Positions 43,796 to 56,689 of a stretch of 64,000 nt of DNA are shown here, piece by piece. Position numbers and translations under genes: made by a program. Below the pieces are notes generated by a model that saw nothing but the letters and a program-made list of their open reading frames with translations, was not told the origin of the DNA and did not search any database. Each line of letters begins with the position of its first letter. Position 1 is the first letter of the stretch. The stretch is taken from assembly GCA_019802505.1 (NCBI GenBank), contig JAFMOC010000025.1:1235001-1299000 (forward strand), given 5' to 3'. This DNA is from Corydoras sp. C115. Its lineage: Eukaryota; Chordata; Actinopteri; Siluriformes; Callichthyidae.

Positions 43796-46700
43796 TAAAT
43801 TTTTTCTTATTAAGCTTTTATACTGTTTTTATTTTATATATTTAATTTGATATAAACAATATAATATCAAGAGTTTAAATGATTTAAACCTTCAAAATAG
43901 CTTTTCCATTTTCTTAATTAGTAATACAAACATCTAGTGATTTGCCTGCCTAATGTTAAAACCGAAAAGCAGGGAAGTTATGAAAAACAGCCATGGTAAA
44001 CTGTACATCTGTTCACCCAGCTTGATTGGTGGACATCATTCTGCAGTCCGTTCTGGGACGTTCACAGGTCAGGTTGAAGTACACTACATCACCAGCTCCT
44101 TTTTGCCAATCCCCCCAACTGCCATCGTCTTGTTTAGACAGCTGGTTGCAAAGGGGTGGAGAGTGGAGAGAACTTAAAACAAGTGGACAATTCAGACACG
44201 TTTTCCCAAACTTTGCAGGAAATCCTGCATGCGTGAGGGGTGTGTGAATGTGAGCTATAGAGGAGAAGTGAAAATGAGGTGTAGATTATAATAAGTAAAG
44301 GAGAATAAAAACTGAAAATTGCTAGTATGATTAAGACTTTGCACAAGCTATGTTCATGATGTGGAATTGTTCTCTGTGTGAAGGCATTTGGGACAGTATT
44401 ATTTACTCTTCATTAATCTGGATTTTGTACAGTATTATGCTATGGAATTATTTACTTTTTACACAGTGCATTTATTATTTTAATAAATGTGAGTCATCAA
44501 AAGCTATAATTAATTTATTATACATTAAAATTCAAGTATTACAGTCATTGTTGCTGTGCAGAAGCCCACAAGTGGTAGTTCACTCAACAATTTAAACACC
44601 TAAATGTATTTTTATACTGATTGTATGTAAAGTTTCTACTGTTACACATACTATTACAGCATAATGGGTAGTAATATAAGTTTATTTTAGTCATGCTTTA
44701 ATATATAAAAGGCTATTCCTCTTCAACAAACTTGCAGGACATAATGATTCATAATGTAATTTTAAGCATCATTTGTATACATGGCTTCCACTCTTCTCTA
44801 AACCTTTTGAAAACAGAGACATTTAAAAACATTGCCAACCTTATTTTATATTTGCCTTAGTCATGTCCTTTTACAAATTTATCTCTGTCATTCATTTTTT
44901 GAATGTTTAACTAAGCAACCAACTGCAGAGTGGACGAAGTGCTAAAACACACATAGAAATAATATCACTATATAGACAAGACTATTGAATTTTAACACAC
45001 CTCTTAATAACTGAATTCATGTGTATCACTCTAATGCCACATATTCTAAAATTAAACACCCCGCCATGCATTTTTGACAGCTGTGTGCTTCCATCATTCG
45101 CAGAACAGTTTGAAAGAATTACCCAAGGTCACAAAGCAAGCTCCATTATGATATAGTTGGGTAAGTAGGGTATGGAGAAAAGTCAGTGGTTTGCACAGAG
45201 CCCCAGCTTTAACCCCATCACTTTGAGATGAGCAAGAACAAAGATTGTAAGACTGAGCCTTTCATTCTAATGTGTAACCATACAAATGCTGTTTTAAAAA
45301 TTCCTGGAGTCAGTCTTGTTGTGCTATTCCAAAAAAAGTCAAAGCTGTTATAGCTGGCAGTTGAAATGCGTTGGAGGCTCCTGTACATATAATGTTTATG
45401 CATACCAATACCTCGCTCCATATCATGTTTTAGTGTGGAAGTATTGTTACAATACCAGTCAATTTTTATACCAGTTATCATCTATATTTGCAGATGATAT
45501 GCATGTCGACATGATTTTTATGTTGCAATTTCAGTATATAAGTCAGCGGGTCTTAAGTAGTTTTGCTGTTGTTTCTTAAGATGTCATCATTCTTCAGTGT
45601 TAAAGTCTCCACTATGTCATTTCACATGGAAATGATGACTTTTCTAGGGGATAAATGATTGATTTTTATAAACTTCTAAATAAAACCTTTTTAAAGTTAT
45701 CTAGTACCTGGTACTTAGAGATAATTTAGGAAGTGGGCATGACAGTTCAAACTGTCACAGAGTGTAAATATGCAAAGTTACTTTTAAATCAAAGCCATCT
45801 CAAACTACATCTGGCCTGAAAATCTAGAATCTACCTATTCCCATATGATTAAAATTCATTAGTGGTTACCATTTAACACCTGTTCTGACTAATTTTAATT
45901 TGGGGGGACATAACAGATTTCAAATCTTTTATCACTTCCTAAAATGCTTCCACATGCTACTTCTCCTCTTCGCTGCCCCAGGCCAACCTTTTCTGAATGT
46001 ATTAAAATTCAGTTGTGCCCAAAGAAGTTCAGACACTGATGTTTCATTGTAGTGATGTCTGGTAATTATTAAGCCAAATTATGGGTCCCCCTGCTTGTGA
46101 CTTGACAAGGTAGACTCTATGTTAAGAGGATGGGGTGAGGGGAAAGGGCGCAGTGGGGCTTTTGGTTTTTTTAATTAGTTTTTTCTACTACTAAGGTGTC
46201 AGATCAGAGTTTCAACAAATCTCCACTGTGGACACATGTGAACTTTTTGTTCTTTTTTTTTGTTTTTGTGTAAAATCTGTAAAGTCAAGAAATTTAAATC
46301 AAAGTAAAACATCCAGTATTCAAAATACAGTAGTTTTTTTTCCCCAGATGCTCCTTAACCTGGATAAAAAAAACTTGCATGTTGTTCTTTCTCTTTTAAT
46401 TTACTTGAAATAAATTTGTATTCAAAATGATTAGACGAAATATAGATGATAATAATATGACATCTAAATATCATTTCCTTTTATTTTTCTGCAAAATGTA
46501 TATGCCCGTGTAGAGAATGTACTGAAAAAAAAGCCTAGAAAATACTGTGGCAATGAACAGAGATGTAAAAACAGCATAAATGATAATAAATCTAACTAGT
46601 CCCAATGTTTCCATCATGTTCACTAGACTTAGAGTGCCAAAGGCGATAGAATTTCACCACATTTAATTCATCAAGTCATGCCTTAATGGTCTTTAATTGT

Positions 46701-46919
46701 TAATTGTGCCCCATGGCTTCCCGCCTCAATTAGCAACGAAAAAAGTTTTGATGGCATCCATAACAGCCTCTAAGAAATTTTTATTGAACCTGATCAATGA
46801 GCTTTGGTTGGCTTACTTTTTAGATATTCTTGTTTTGGAGAAAATGCCATCACAGCAAATACAGGAATGATTGTTTTATTAAAAATCTTACAAGGTGAAA
46901 TACAGGGTATGAATATAAA

Positions 46920-46923
<4 letters not shown>
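43792..46923. other. low-copy DNA, no gene seen
   Basis: No gene or clear repeat. Complex, less AT-rich blocks at 43960-44240 and 46630-46810 (the latter with TTTAATTGTTAATTGTG and CTCAATTAGC) are weak enhancer candidates. The rest is AT-rich. Confidence 0.4.

Positions 46924-47011
<88 letters not shown>
46924..47011. repeat. (TA)n microsatellite, left part
   Basis: About 44 TA units, directly followed by a TTTAGTCATT-type repeat fragment and a second TA array. Confidence 0.95.
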
Positions 47012-47012
<1 letters not shown>

Positions 47013-47016
47013 GGTA

Positions 47017-47109
47017 TATATTTACATTTACATTTAGTCATTCACCAAAGCAATTTACAAATGAGAACATTACAAGTCAGAAGTACAACTACACTGTAAA
47101 ATCATCAAA

Positions 47110-47110
<1 letters not shown>
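47017..47110 (-). repeat. TTTAGTCATT-type repeat fragment between two TA arrays
   Basis: 'tttacatttacatttagtca' and 'aagcaatttacaaatgag', then 'tcatcaaacct', parallel to 2323-2440 ('acatttagtcatttagcag', 'cgacttacaaatgag', 'tatcaaacct'). It is bounded on both sides by TA arrays. Confidence 0.7.

Positions 47111-47111
<1 letters not shown>

Positions 47112-47186
<75 letters not shown>
47112..47186. repeat. (TA)n microsatellite, right part
   Basis: About 37 TA units. Confidence 0.95.
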
Positions 47187-47188
<2 letters not shown>

Positions 47189-49039
47189 TCCCAGAGGAGT
47201 TTGTGAGGATATGAGTTTATATGAGTTTATATGAAACTCTCATCGCATCAGTGTCACTGCAGAACTTTTAAAAAGTTTATCCAAGTTTATGGTAAATGGA
47301 GTAATGGAGCAAGAAGAGAGAGAAAATGCCATCCCATTAAGAAATTATATTTTTATCTAAAAAAATGTTTTGCATCTTGCACTTTTAAGACAAAATTTCT
47401 TAACATAAAGTAGGTCTCTTGAGAGATCAGGTTTTAAATTTGGGTCCCATCCAGGAACTCCAGACTGGTTTCAGACAATTTCAGTTATAATACACACGAT
47501 TAGGGAGCAATACATACACTGGCATTCACATACTATTATTTAAAACATATAATCATAGGTAATTGGTGAAATATGTAAAAATGTTGAAAAAAAAAAAACT
47601 TGCAGAGCTTATAGACATTGTATTAGTTGTTGTTTTGCTGAAGGTTTATGGCTGGAGTTGCAGGTGTAACGATTTAGATATTTGCAAGCTAACAGAATTA
47701 GAGAAATGCTAAAAGAATCGACTAATTCTCTAATGTGATATAAACAGCCTAATTATGAAAAGAATGCGTGAGTATTACAAAATATCCATCTAAACCTAAT
47801 TAAAACTTGGAACTCCTACGTTTGTTGTTTACCAAATAGGTTTTTAACATATTTGCTCCGATTTGTGAAAAAAGCAGTTGTTTGAAACTGTACTGTAAGT
47901 GTTCTTAATTAAAGCCTGACTGTGAAAATGTGCACTAATCAGATATGCTTAATAACAAAGTCTACAAAATACTAATTAGAATTTCATTAAAAGGTACTGC
48001 CTTATCGTCAAAGGAAATCATAACCTTTAAAAATGCTTTATTTTTTTAAAATGGTGCTTCAAAAGAACATAACAAAGCGTAAAAAATGGACTGTTTGATG
48101 CAGTATCTCTTTTGGATTTGGATTTGGATTTGAGCCAAATTAAGTCATTTAAACACGTCATTGTTTCAGACAAAATTAATGACCGATAACTAGATTTGAT
48201 GGAAATTTTTAGTTAAAGAGCCACCCACAACCACTGGTTCGAAAAATATTTCCTATTATTCTTTTTAAAATTGTTTGTTACATTACAACACTTATACATG
48301 ATGAGCCTAACCCAATTGTATTGTTCCTGGTGGATTTTTATTACTGTAATTAAAAGAGGTTCAGATATCAATCAAAAATGAAGTAATTAAAATGAAAGCA
48401 TTATTCCAATAACAGCAACAAATAAAAAATATTATTTTCCAAAGTATTTTAATATAACAATTGTCAAGAAATAAGTCAAAAGCAATTGGTAAAAAAAAAA
48501 AAAAACAAGCTGGAGATGAGATCTGTTATAAGAGAACAATGCAAATACCCACTGTGCAACAAATAAAGTGAGCTTAATAAAAAGTGCTCCTACTGCAACA
48601 AAACACCAGCCTGCTTTCATATTCATTAACAGCAGCTGTAACAAGGCAGCAAGTGGTTGTTTGGGTCAGCGGGGGTGGATCAACACATGCAGCACATCAA
48701 CCGTCCACTACAATCCAAGGTCCCCATTAAGTTAATTACTACTATCTCACACAGCAAGGCACACTGGGAAAGCAGCCATTTGATGTGCCCCATGGGCATT
48801 TTAAACATTGCCTCAGAATTGCTGATCACTTTTATTTCCTGTTAAGAATCATATGAATGAGTGCTGGACTGGACAAATGTATTGTTGTTCAGATAAATAC
48901 TGGCATGATAAAAATTAATGAGCATATACTTCTGTATTGTAATAACACTATTATGTTAATAAATGTGTACATTTTGATAGTAATTAAAAGCCAACATTTT
49001 AAATATTTTACACGGCCAGATCAAAGCTACTTTTTATCT
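47187..49039. other. AT-rich DNA with one possible conserved block
   Basis: 48590-48850 is more complex (ATTCATTAACAGCAGCTG, AAGTTAATTACTAC, GGGTGGATCAACAC), a weak enhancer candidate. 'ggatttggatttggattt' is a short tandem repeat at about 48114. No gene seen. Confidence 0.4.
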
Positions 49040-49240
49040 TTTTTGGTGTGGAAGATTAATAGTTTTGCTATCAATCTGAAGATTGTCGGTTCAAATGCGA
49101 TGTCCACTGATACTACCAATGTGGGTTTTAAAGCAAGATCAATGACCCTCATTGCTTCAGGGTTGCTGTTTTCTGACCCCAACTTCAAGTCATGTTGGAT
49201 GAAAAGTGTCTGCTAAACGACCAAATGCAAATGTAATGCA
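49040..49240 (+). mobile_element. tRNA-SINE of the TTTAGCAGAC family (sense copy)
   Basis: A tRNA-like head is suggested by 'gctatcaatctgaagattg' followed by box-B-like GGTTCAAATGC. The body has 'gaccctcattgcttcaggg', and the 3' end 'gatgaaaagtgtctgctaaa' is followed by 'aaatgcaaatgtaatgc'. The 3' end is the reverse of the repeats at 2318, 23585 and 47017, so those are antisense pieces of this family. Decayed; no box A can be read. Confidence 0.68.
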
Positions 49241-50867
49241 ATGGTTTAACAATGTTACAAAGGATCTTTATGTGATTTCTTCAGCGTTTACACTTGTGTT
49301 GACACCTCATTATCAAACCTATTCAATTCCAAAAGGTAAGATATTGCACCCCCACTTTCTGATTACAAATGAATGGCAACTTCTCTGAAATGTCTTTTCT
49401 GCGAGATTTTACAGTGCCCATGTGACAAGCAAACATTTTGAGTTTATTTTATTAAACACAATAGATCCTCTTTTATTTTGTACTTGTATTGGCTGGAAGT
49501 GGCACAGTCATACTGGAATAAGGTTAAACTTATTGCCACAAAATGTAAGTATTCACTCTTAAAACCTATTCTATTTTGCAATGTGAACCATACCAACATA
49601 AATATTTGGCACTCTAAGCCAAACCTGAAAACCTGGACATACTCAGTGAACAAGTGGATGAATTTGCATTGCGAATTAAAGTTTTACCAGATGTGAGTTA
49701 ACAAGCTACAAAGCCTGCCAATGTAAAACCTCAGAGCTCTTGTTCATTCAACAATATTTAATTTAACTCTCACACCTACAATTGGCCTTATCAGAGCTTT
49801 TTATCCCAGTAGACAGCTGAACCTCATATAATACCAGATGTATCAGTTTTAGAAGGGGAAGATTACAGACTCTAAATAAACACACAAATGAGCCAGCAAT
49901 ACTCTGGTTGCCTGTGCCTTATCAAAAATACTCTAATGACTCTCTGACTTGTTTCTCTGAAGAACCACTTTCCTAATGATACCACAAAGCAAACCACAGG
50001 CGAGAAAGGGAGTAAAAGAAAGAGGAAGGCAGGTAGCAGGGAGAGAAAGAAGCGGGAAACCAGGGTGAGAGAGAGGGAAAAAACATTAATTATTAGCCCC
50101 AGTGGGATCTTTTATATTCCGCCTAGCTTGGACAACACCAATTAATATAGCAATTATTATCTGGGCCTGTAGCGAGAGGGTTAGCATTGCATAAAGAGGG
50201 GGAGGATCTAGATTACCCATCTCTCCACTAACCTATTATTACTCACTGTAGAAACAGAAAGATTCTCACATGGAAGGTAATTATTTACAGCACTGATTTC
50301 TGCTAACACAATCTGTAATAGGCAGTTTGACTATATTAGGGTTCTGCTTTTTTATCATCGAGAATAAGACAGAGGTCAAATATATTTTCTGAAATATATA
50401 TGTTCAGCACTCATTACTATTATATTTATTTTTTATATACACTTACTTCACATCTGCATACCATGTCTTTACCTCAATTAGTGTGGTAACTGTTTATAAA
50501 GCTAGTTTGTCAGCTGTGTAACTTTTTTAACTTATCTTCTGTTATTTCATTTTAGGCTTCACCATGACATTTGCAGGACATTACTTAAATGATTGTATTT
50601 CTTGTTATTCACTCCAACAGGTTATGTGTGTGTGTGTATTTTTGTTGCCAATAGAATTGTTTGTTTTTTGCTCTTCTATCAAATCCCAGCAGTGTTCGGA
50701 GCACTAAGTGTTTAGATCATGGAGTAGATTCTTATTTCAGCAAATAATAATAATAATAATAATAATTATAATTAGTTGGACAATATTGTTTAAACACTTA
50801 ACTAATCAAATCACAATCTTTTAGTAACATTTTATTTTGTTCTCTTTCTTAATTGATTATATGAAAA
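49241..50867. other. low-copy DNA with a possible conserved block and a short TAA array
   Basis: 49960-50300 is complex with ATTAATTATTAGCCCC, CACCAATTAATATAGC and GAGGGTTAGCATTGC: dense homeodomain-type cores, an enhancer candidate by eye. (TAA)8 lies at about 50743-50766. No gene seen. Confidence 0.42.
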
Positions 50868-50869
50868 TC

Positions 50870-51200
50870 ATTCATTCATTTAGTTATTCATTATCTTCCA
50901 CTTAATCCTCTACTAGGGTCGCGAGGGGGTTCCAAATGCCAATGTTTTGGCACTAGGCAGATACACCCAGGACAGGGCGCCAGTCTATACACACTCACTC
51001 ATTCACACACACAGACACTATAGACACTATTAGAGTAGCTAATTTACCTTGAATCCATTTTTTTGGACTGTGGGAGGAAACCAGAGAAGCCACAGTAAAC
51101 CCACGCAGACATGGGGAGAACATGGAAATTCCACCAAGATTGGGATTTGAATATTGAACCCCGCCGCTAAAAGGCAAATGTGCTAATGACTAAGCTACTG
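50870..51200 (-). mobile_element. decayed tRNA-headed SINE, near full length
   Basis: Minus strand, tail 'attcattcattt', internal loss around 'ccaaatgccaatgttttgg', and several body changes. Box B is mutated ('gggatttgaatattg'). An older copy, lying directly before and parallel to the SINE at 51218-51582. Confidence 0.85.
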
Positions 51201-51217
51201 AAGGACACTCAATATTT

Positions 51218-51582
51218 TCATTCATTCATTCATTCATTCATTCATTCATTATCTCCCACTTTATCCTCTATTAGGGTCGCGGTGGGGTTCCCCATGCCCA
51301 TCCAGGGGAGAACATTTCGGGCGCTGGGCAGATAGACCCAGGACAGGGCTCCAATCCATCGCTGGGCACACACTCACTCATACATACACACGCTATATGG
51401 GGCAATTTGGAGAATTCAATTGACTTGACCCATGTTTTTGGACTGTGGGAGGAAACCGGAGAACCCGGAGGAAACCCACGCGGACACGGGGAGAACATGG
51501 AAACTCCACCCAGATGGGGATTCGAACCGGGAATCCGTAGCGCTGAGAGGTGAACGTGCTAACCACTAAGCCACCGTGCCGC
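51218..51582 (-). mobile_element. tRNA-headed SINE, full length with 12-bp target duplication
   Basis: Perfect duplication CACTCAATATTT at 51206-51217 and 51583-51594. Long (TCAT)n tail at left; intact boxes on the minus strand. Head-to-head with the SINE at 51673-52020, spacer about 90 bp. Confidence 0.96.
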
Positions 51583-51672
51583 CACTCAATATTTATTTAT
51601 TTAATTTATTAATTGTATGCAAAGCTTTTTTGGATGACAAAGGTTTTAATAATTAATAATTGTTTCATTCAG

Positions 51673-52020
51673 GTGCGGCACGGTGGCTTAGTGGTTAGCA
51701 CGTTCGCCTCTCAGCACTAGGGATTCCCGGTTCGAATCCCAATCTGGGTGGAGTTTCCATGTTCTCCCCGTGTCCGCGTGGGTTTCCTCCGGGTTCTCCG
51801 GTTTCCTCCCACAGTCCAAAAACATGGATCAAGTTAATTGAGTTCTATAAATTGCCCCATATAGAGTGTGTTTGAGTGTGTGAGTGTGTACCCAGCGATG
51901 GATTGGCGCCCTGTCCTGGGTGTATCTGCCCAGCGCCCGAGACGTTCTCCCCTGGATGGGCATGGGGAACCCCACCGTGACCCTAGTAGAGGATAAAGCG
52001 GGAGATGATGAATGAATGAA
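51673..52020 (+). mobile_element. tRNA-headed SINE, full length with 12-bp target duplication
   Basis: Duplication TGTTTCATTCAG at 51661-51672 and 52021-52032. Intact box A and box B; (TGAA)n tail. Close to consensus. Confidence 0.95.
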
Positions 52021-52054
52021 TGTTTCATTCAGCAGCTGGTGGATAACTAATGTA

Positions 52055-52275
52055 CCAACTTGTAACAGCAGTTTGGGAAAGACCCCTTTCAGTTTCAGTT
52101 TGACTGTTCACCAGTGAACAAAGCATGGGCAATTAAGGCATAGTTGGGTGAATGCCTCAGATAGAGACCTGCTCTCAACTCCACTGAGCTCCTTTTGAAT
52201 GAAGTAGAACTAAAATTGTGAGCAAGAAGTGTTCTTACTCAACATCAGTGATCAAAATTACAAATACCTTTTTAG
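52055..52275 (+). pseudogene. Tc1/mariner-like transposase fragment
   Basis: Reads QFGKDPFQFQFDCSPVNKAW and then decays, matching the Tc1 transposase segment 'EQFG..PFLFQHD.APVHKA' that contains the second catalytic Asp (here the D of FDCSP). The following nucleotides keep the Tc1 order ('ctgctctcaactccactgag', 'ttttgaatgaagtagaac') but with stops. Same transposase region as the fragment at 36005-36188, on the other strand. Dead. Confidence 0.82.
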
Positions 52276-53204
52276 ATAAATGCGCAAAATGTTTCCACAG
52301 AAATAGTCCAAAATATTGTAAAAAAAAAAAAAAAACCCTCCCTAATAACTAAAAAGCTGTTTCAGTTCAGAACAGAATGCTCCTCTATAGTATAATGTGC
52401 ACATGGCCTATACTTTTGTCAATATACGGTAAACAACATAAAGCAATGCATTTTTAGAAAATTAGGACAGAGGGTGTAGACCTTACAAGACTTTTCACTA
52501 CTGCAAAATATCAGTTCCTCTTAAGTTTCAGTCAAGTTCCATGGAACTGCTAAGATTTCTCTAATCTAGACATTCTCAGGATGTAGACAATGAACTGCAG
52601 CTCTGTGTACAAATAAAGAAATCTTAAACTGTACTAAAATACATTTAGCCAGAGGAGTAAAACTAAGTCATCCTCCTTTTTGGGTCTCAAAGAGTAACCT
52701 GGCAGTAGCATTTTGCATTAATTGTAGCTGAGTTCTTATTTGTACAAAAGTTTAAACTATTCTCAAGGTCCTGAGGTGCAAGAAATTGTTTCATTTATGC
52801 AACTGTTATGTTAAAATAAAGCATCTTTAAGATCATTTTTAAATGAATTAATACAGCTTATTTTCCTGTTAAATTGAAGGTCAGGATAAAATGAAATAAA
52901 ATGCTTAACCTGCTGTTTAAATTATTTAATATTGTAGTAAACTGATATTTATAAACTGAAAAGCATGAGCTCTGTCTCATACTCATTTAACTGGAGTTTA
53001 CTTTCATCATAGTGTTTGTTTCGGTCATGACTGAGATTTAATATTTATTGGGACAGTGCATAACCACTGACTATTCCATTATTGACTTTATTATATATAT
53101 TTTTTTTTTTTTACAGTGGGTCATTGTTTAAATAAAGGAATGTCACTAACAACCAGGATTTGTTTAATGATGACATCCAGTTTTTTAAATATTTTGGTAA
53201 AACC
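52276..53204. other. AT-rich DNA, nothing firmly recognised
   Basis: No gene. 'aacctggcagtagcattttg' and 'attgtagctgagttc' at 52697-52735 resemble part of a fish dispersed repeat, too short to call. Confidence 0.45.
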
Positions 53205-53215
53205 GTTATTGTTTG

Positions 53216-53575
53216 GGTGCGGCACGGTGGCTTGGTATTTATCACGTTCGCCTCTCAGTGCTAGGGATTCCTGGTTCAAATCCCAATCTGGGTGAAGGTT
53301 TCATGTTCTCCCCGTGTCCACGTGGGTTTCCTCCGGGTTTCCCAGTCTCCTCCCACAGTCCAAAAACATGAAGTTAAATTGAATGCTCCAAATTGCCCCA
53401 TATAGAGTGTGTTTGTGTGTGTGTCTGTCTGCCTGAGTGAGTGTGCCCAGTTATAGATTGGCACCCTGTCGTGGGTGTATCTGCCCAGCACCCTGAACGT
53501 TCTCCCCTGGATGGGCATTTGAACCCCCCGCAACCCCAGAAGAGGATTAAGCAGAAGATAATGGATGGATGGATG
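53216..53575 (+). mobile_element. tRNA-headed SINE with (GGAT)n tail and 11-bp target duplication
   Basis: Perfect duplication GTTATTGTTTG at 53205-53215 and 53576-53586. The head is diverged in box A ('tggcttggtat') and box B ('ggttcaaatcc'), and the body has several changes, yet the duplication is intact. Confidence 0.94.
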
Positions 53576-53586
53576 GTTATTGTTTG

Positions 53587-53926
53587 ATCTCAGTGAATTT
53601 ACTGGTCATGAACAAAATACAATTCTTTTGAAAATTTGGAAGCGTAGACTTAATAGACTGTTATTTGACCTTTTGGTAATGGTTAAGATTTGTTCAGTAA
53701 CAGTAAAGTGTTTTCATCACAATACTAATTCAGTTTTGAATCATTATATCAGGTTATATCATATTCAGGTAGGTTAACAAACATTCGATTCACCATTTTT
53801 TTTTCTTTTTGGCCATGTGAATAAACAATGGTTGCATATTAACCTTATATTTAACATTAGAAATAAACATATTAAAATTATAAATTATATAATTATAAAT
53901 TAATTAACATAATCTTTAAATCAGGC
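53587..53926. other. AT-rich DNA, nothing recognised
   Basis: No gene or repeat; a 70-codon plus-strand frame here is unrecognised. Confidence 0.5.
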
Positions 53927-54093
53927 CTCTTAGTGGTTAGCACGTTCGCCTCTCAGCGCTAGGGATTCCCGGTTCGAATCCCCATCTGGGTGGAGTTTCC
54001 ATGTCCTCCCCGTGTCTGCGTGGGTTTCCTCCGGTTTCCTCCCACAGTCCAAAAACATGGATCAAGTCTATTGAATTCTCCAAATTGCCCCAT
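53927..54093 (+). mobile_element. 3'-truncated tRNA-headed SINE
   Basis: Begins 'cctcttagtggttagcacg' with intact box B and stops at 'aattgccccat', losing the whole 3' half and the tail. The first dozen bases of the head are also lost. The rest is almost consensus apart from a 9-base loss of 'gggttctcc'. No target duplication seen. Confidence 0.9.
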
Positions 54094-56689
54094 CCTGGTC
54101 ACATTTTATTCCTACATTACTTCTTACAGAAAATATGGATATATGTTTCTTTTGAAAGTTGATTCCATTTTTTTTTATCACAGACTGATACGTACAATGT
54201 TACTAGGTGGTTTCAGCTCTCAGTGATGTAAGGATGTAAATGATGAAATGAAGGAAAGCATGGGTAAGTCAAAAACATGTAAATATATTCTGCCTATCAG
54301 CATTATGCAAGTATCAATATACCATTCAACAAGGTGCATAACAATGAGCAAAAAAGACTGAGTGCAATTATAAGCACCTATCCCTTAGCCTGTATAGACT
54401 GTATTTAAAGATGTACCTTTTATTACAGTTTTCCATTAATACGTGTCCTATTCCATCTAGAGAATAATCAGCTGTAGGCTCACAATCCACAGCTCTTTAT
54501 TGCTATTTTTAAATCCTCTGTCCTAGTCTCAGTGCTGTGGGTGAATCTTTTAGCCCTGTGCTCCTCTTTCACTGAGCCACTGTAAAATCATATCTGACAG
54601 CCAATGAAAACCCAGAGGATGCTTGCATGTTATCTTGACACGGCCATGGTAAGCTGGCACTACTGATGCTAAACGGCCGTCGTAAGCCTTTTAAGAACCA
54701 TGCTGCCTAATGTGCACTCTAAAAAAGCATTTAGGTTTGTTCCATGTTCACCTTGTGCTTATCATTTACAATAGCAAAATATCATACATGTCTACACTTT
54801 TACCATATTGATTTGAAGTTCCTTAATACATATATTTTGTAAACTGTACTTAGTTAATTATATAATTGTTGGGAACTGGCTTTAACTAGTTTTAGTGGGA
54901 GACAATGATCCTATAAAGAATCAAAGAATTGAATAGATGGTACATTAAAAAAAATGCTTTACATTATTTTAGCAGCAAACATTTAAATGCAATTTAAGAT
55001 TAATTGCATTGTTTCCTTAAAAAAATAGATTGTTTTATTTTATTTTTTGATCTGCCTTTCTGTGACAGCTTCATTTATTTACAGGGGTGTTGTGTTGCAC
55101 CCGGCGCACTGTTACACAAAGGTGGAGAAGAGCTCTGAGATGCAGGCACTGTCATTGTCACCAACAGGTGTAGAATAACATCTCTTGAGCAGCTTGTAAT
55201 TAGAGTGGCAGGTATGTAATGAGGGTGCAAGATTCCTCTGTTGTGCTATTGGTGCCAAGCTGAATGCGTTAGGAGATGGTCATCGCTGGGTAACCCACAA
55301 GCACTAGACTGGCACCAAAATCCCAGACATTGCACTTGGTCTGAACTGACCTTCAGCTAACCCGTGGGCTTCATGCACACCATTGTTAAAATGTAAAAAT
55401 AAAATAAAAAGCACAAGTGTATGTTATTCCTGATTGTTTTATATACATACAATTATCTTTAATAGATGAATGAAGAGTCCTAACAATCAATTTATTTATT
55501 AGTTATTCTAAAGATATCTTAGTTTAACATCACTTATTTATAATTATTTATTGTCAGAAAACCAATAATTTATTATCAAGCTGTTTTAGGCCTACTGAAA
55601 GCTAGTTTACCTAAATTATGAATCATTTAAATTATTTAATTCATTGGGCAATCAACTGATGCAACTGTTAAGTAAATACATACTGAAATTTGAGACATAA
55701 ACACCTTTTAAAATGTAAGTTGGATATTTAAAAACATGTATTGATTGATCTACTGCATTATATCATGGTGCACTCTATTTTACTTCAAAGTTCTTACTTT
55801 AAACACTGATAAAAACAGAGTTCATATGGTGAATAGTTTGTTCTTGCTAGTTGTTGCTACAAAAAGCAATCCAAGCCTAAAAGCTTCATTTAAAAGTGAG
55901 CCATTTTAATTTGTAGGAGATCTTATTAAAGTTGAACATTCTGAAAAATCCTCCTGTTACAGCTTATGCTTGTAGACTGTATCTGCTTTTTTGCTTAACT
56001 TTTTGCACTCTTGGCAAAATGAAAAACTTCTGTCACAGTGAGATGGAAATTTATATCATTTTGTCAGGCATGAGCCAGAAACGATCTTACCCGACTCTAT
56101 TGCGATAGGTTGGGTGCCAGAGATAGAGTAGAAAGAAGGGAGGGGAAAAATACAAATCCTGTACTTTGCTCACCAGATAAGTCCTGAAAGCCAAGATTCT
56201 CCACTTTCTCTGGTGGGAAAAAGGCAACAACCTGACCTGCCAATGTGGAAATAATGGTGGCTTCCTGTCCCTATTTGTAATATTCAGTCATTGGGCTATT
56301 TCATTTTTTTTAGGAAAAACATGCAACCCTCCTCAAAATAGCAAGTAATCTGTCAAACAAGCTGCCAATTCTGGCCGGAATACAGATTAAGGAGCTGAAC
56401 TAAAGAATCTTCAGTCCTCAGACCCATCTACGTCCTCAACTGTGGAACATTCCCAACTGCTCCGTAATAACAGAAATACAAAACGCCTTGACATGAACAA
56501 AACCCTGACATTAGGTGTAGCTGATATCTTCATATCATCTTACACATAATAAGGCTTCAAACCAATGCTGTATATTTTAAAGGCTAAAACAGCATCTTTC
56601 TTGCACAAAAAGTGTAGAAATTATTGGTAAAACCACATTATATACAATAAAATTTGTAATTATTGTTATGTATATAATTATATTGAATT
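54094..56689. other. low-copy DNA with several possible conserved blocks
   Basis: Complex blocks at 54480-54725, 55080-55380 and 56030-56470. The first has two similar words, 'acggccatggtaagc' and 'acggccgtcgtaagc', 33 bases apart. The second has CACCAACAGGTGTAG (E-box) and TTGTAATTAGAGTGG. No protein-like frame. Regulatory role is a guess from composition. The parts between are AT-rich. Confidence 0.4.
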
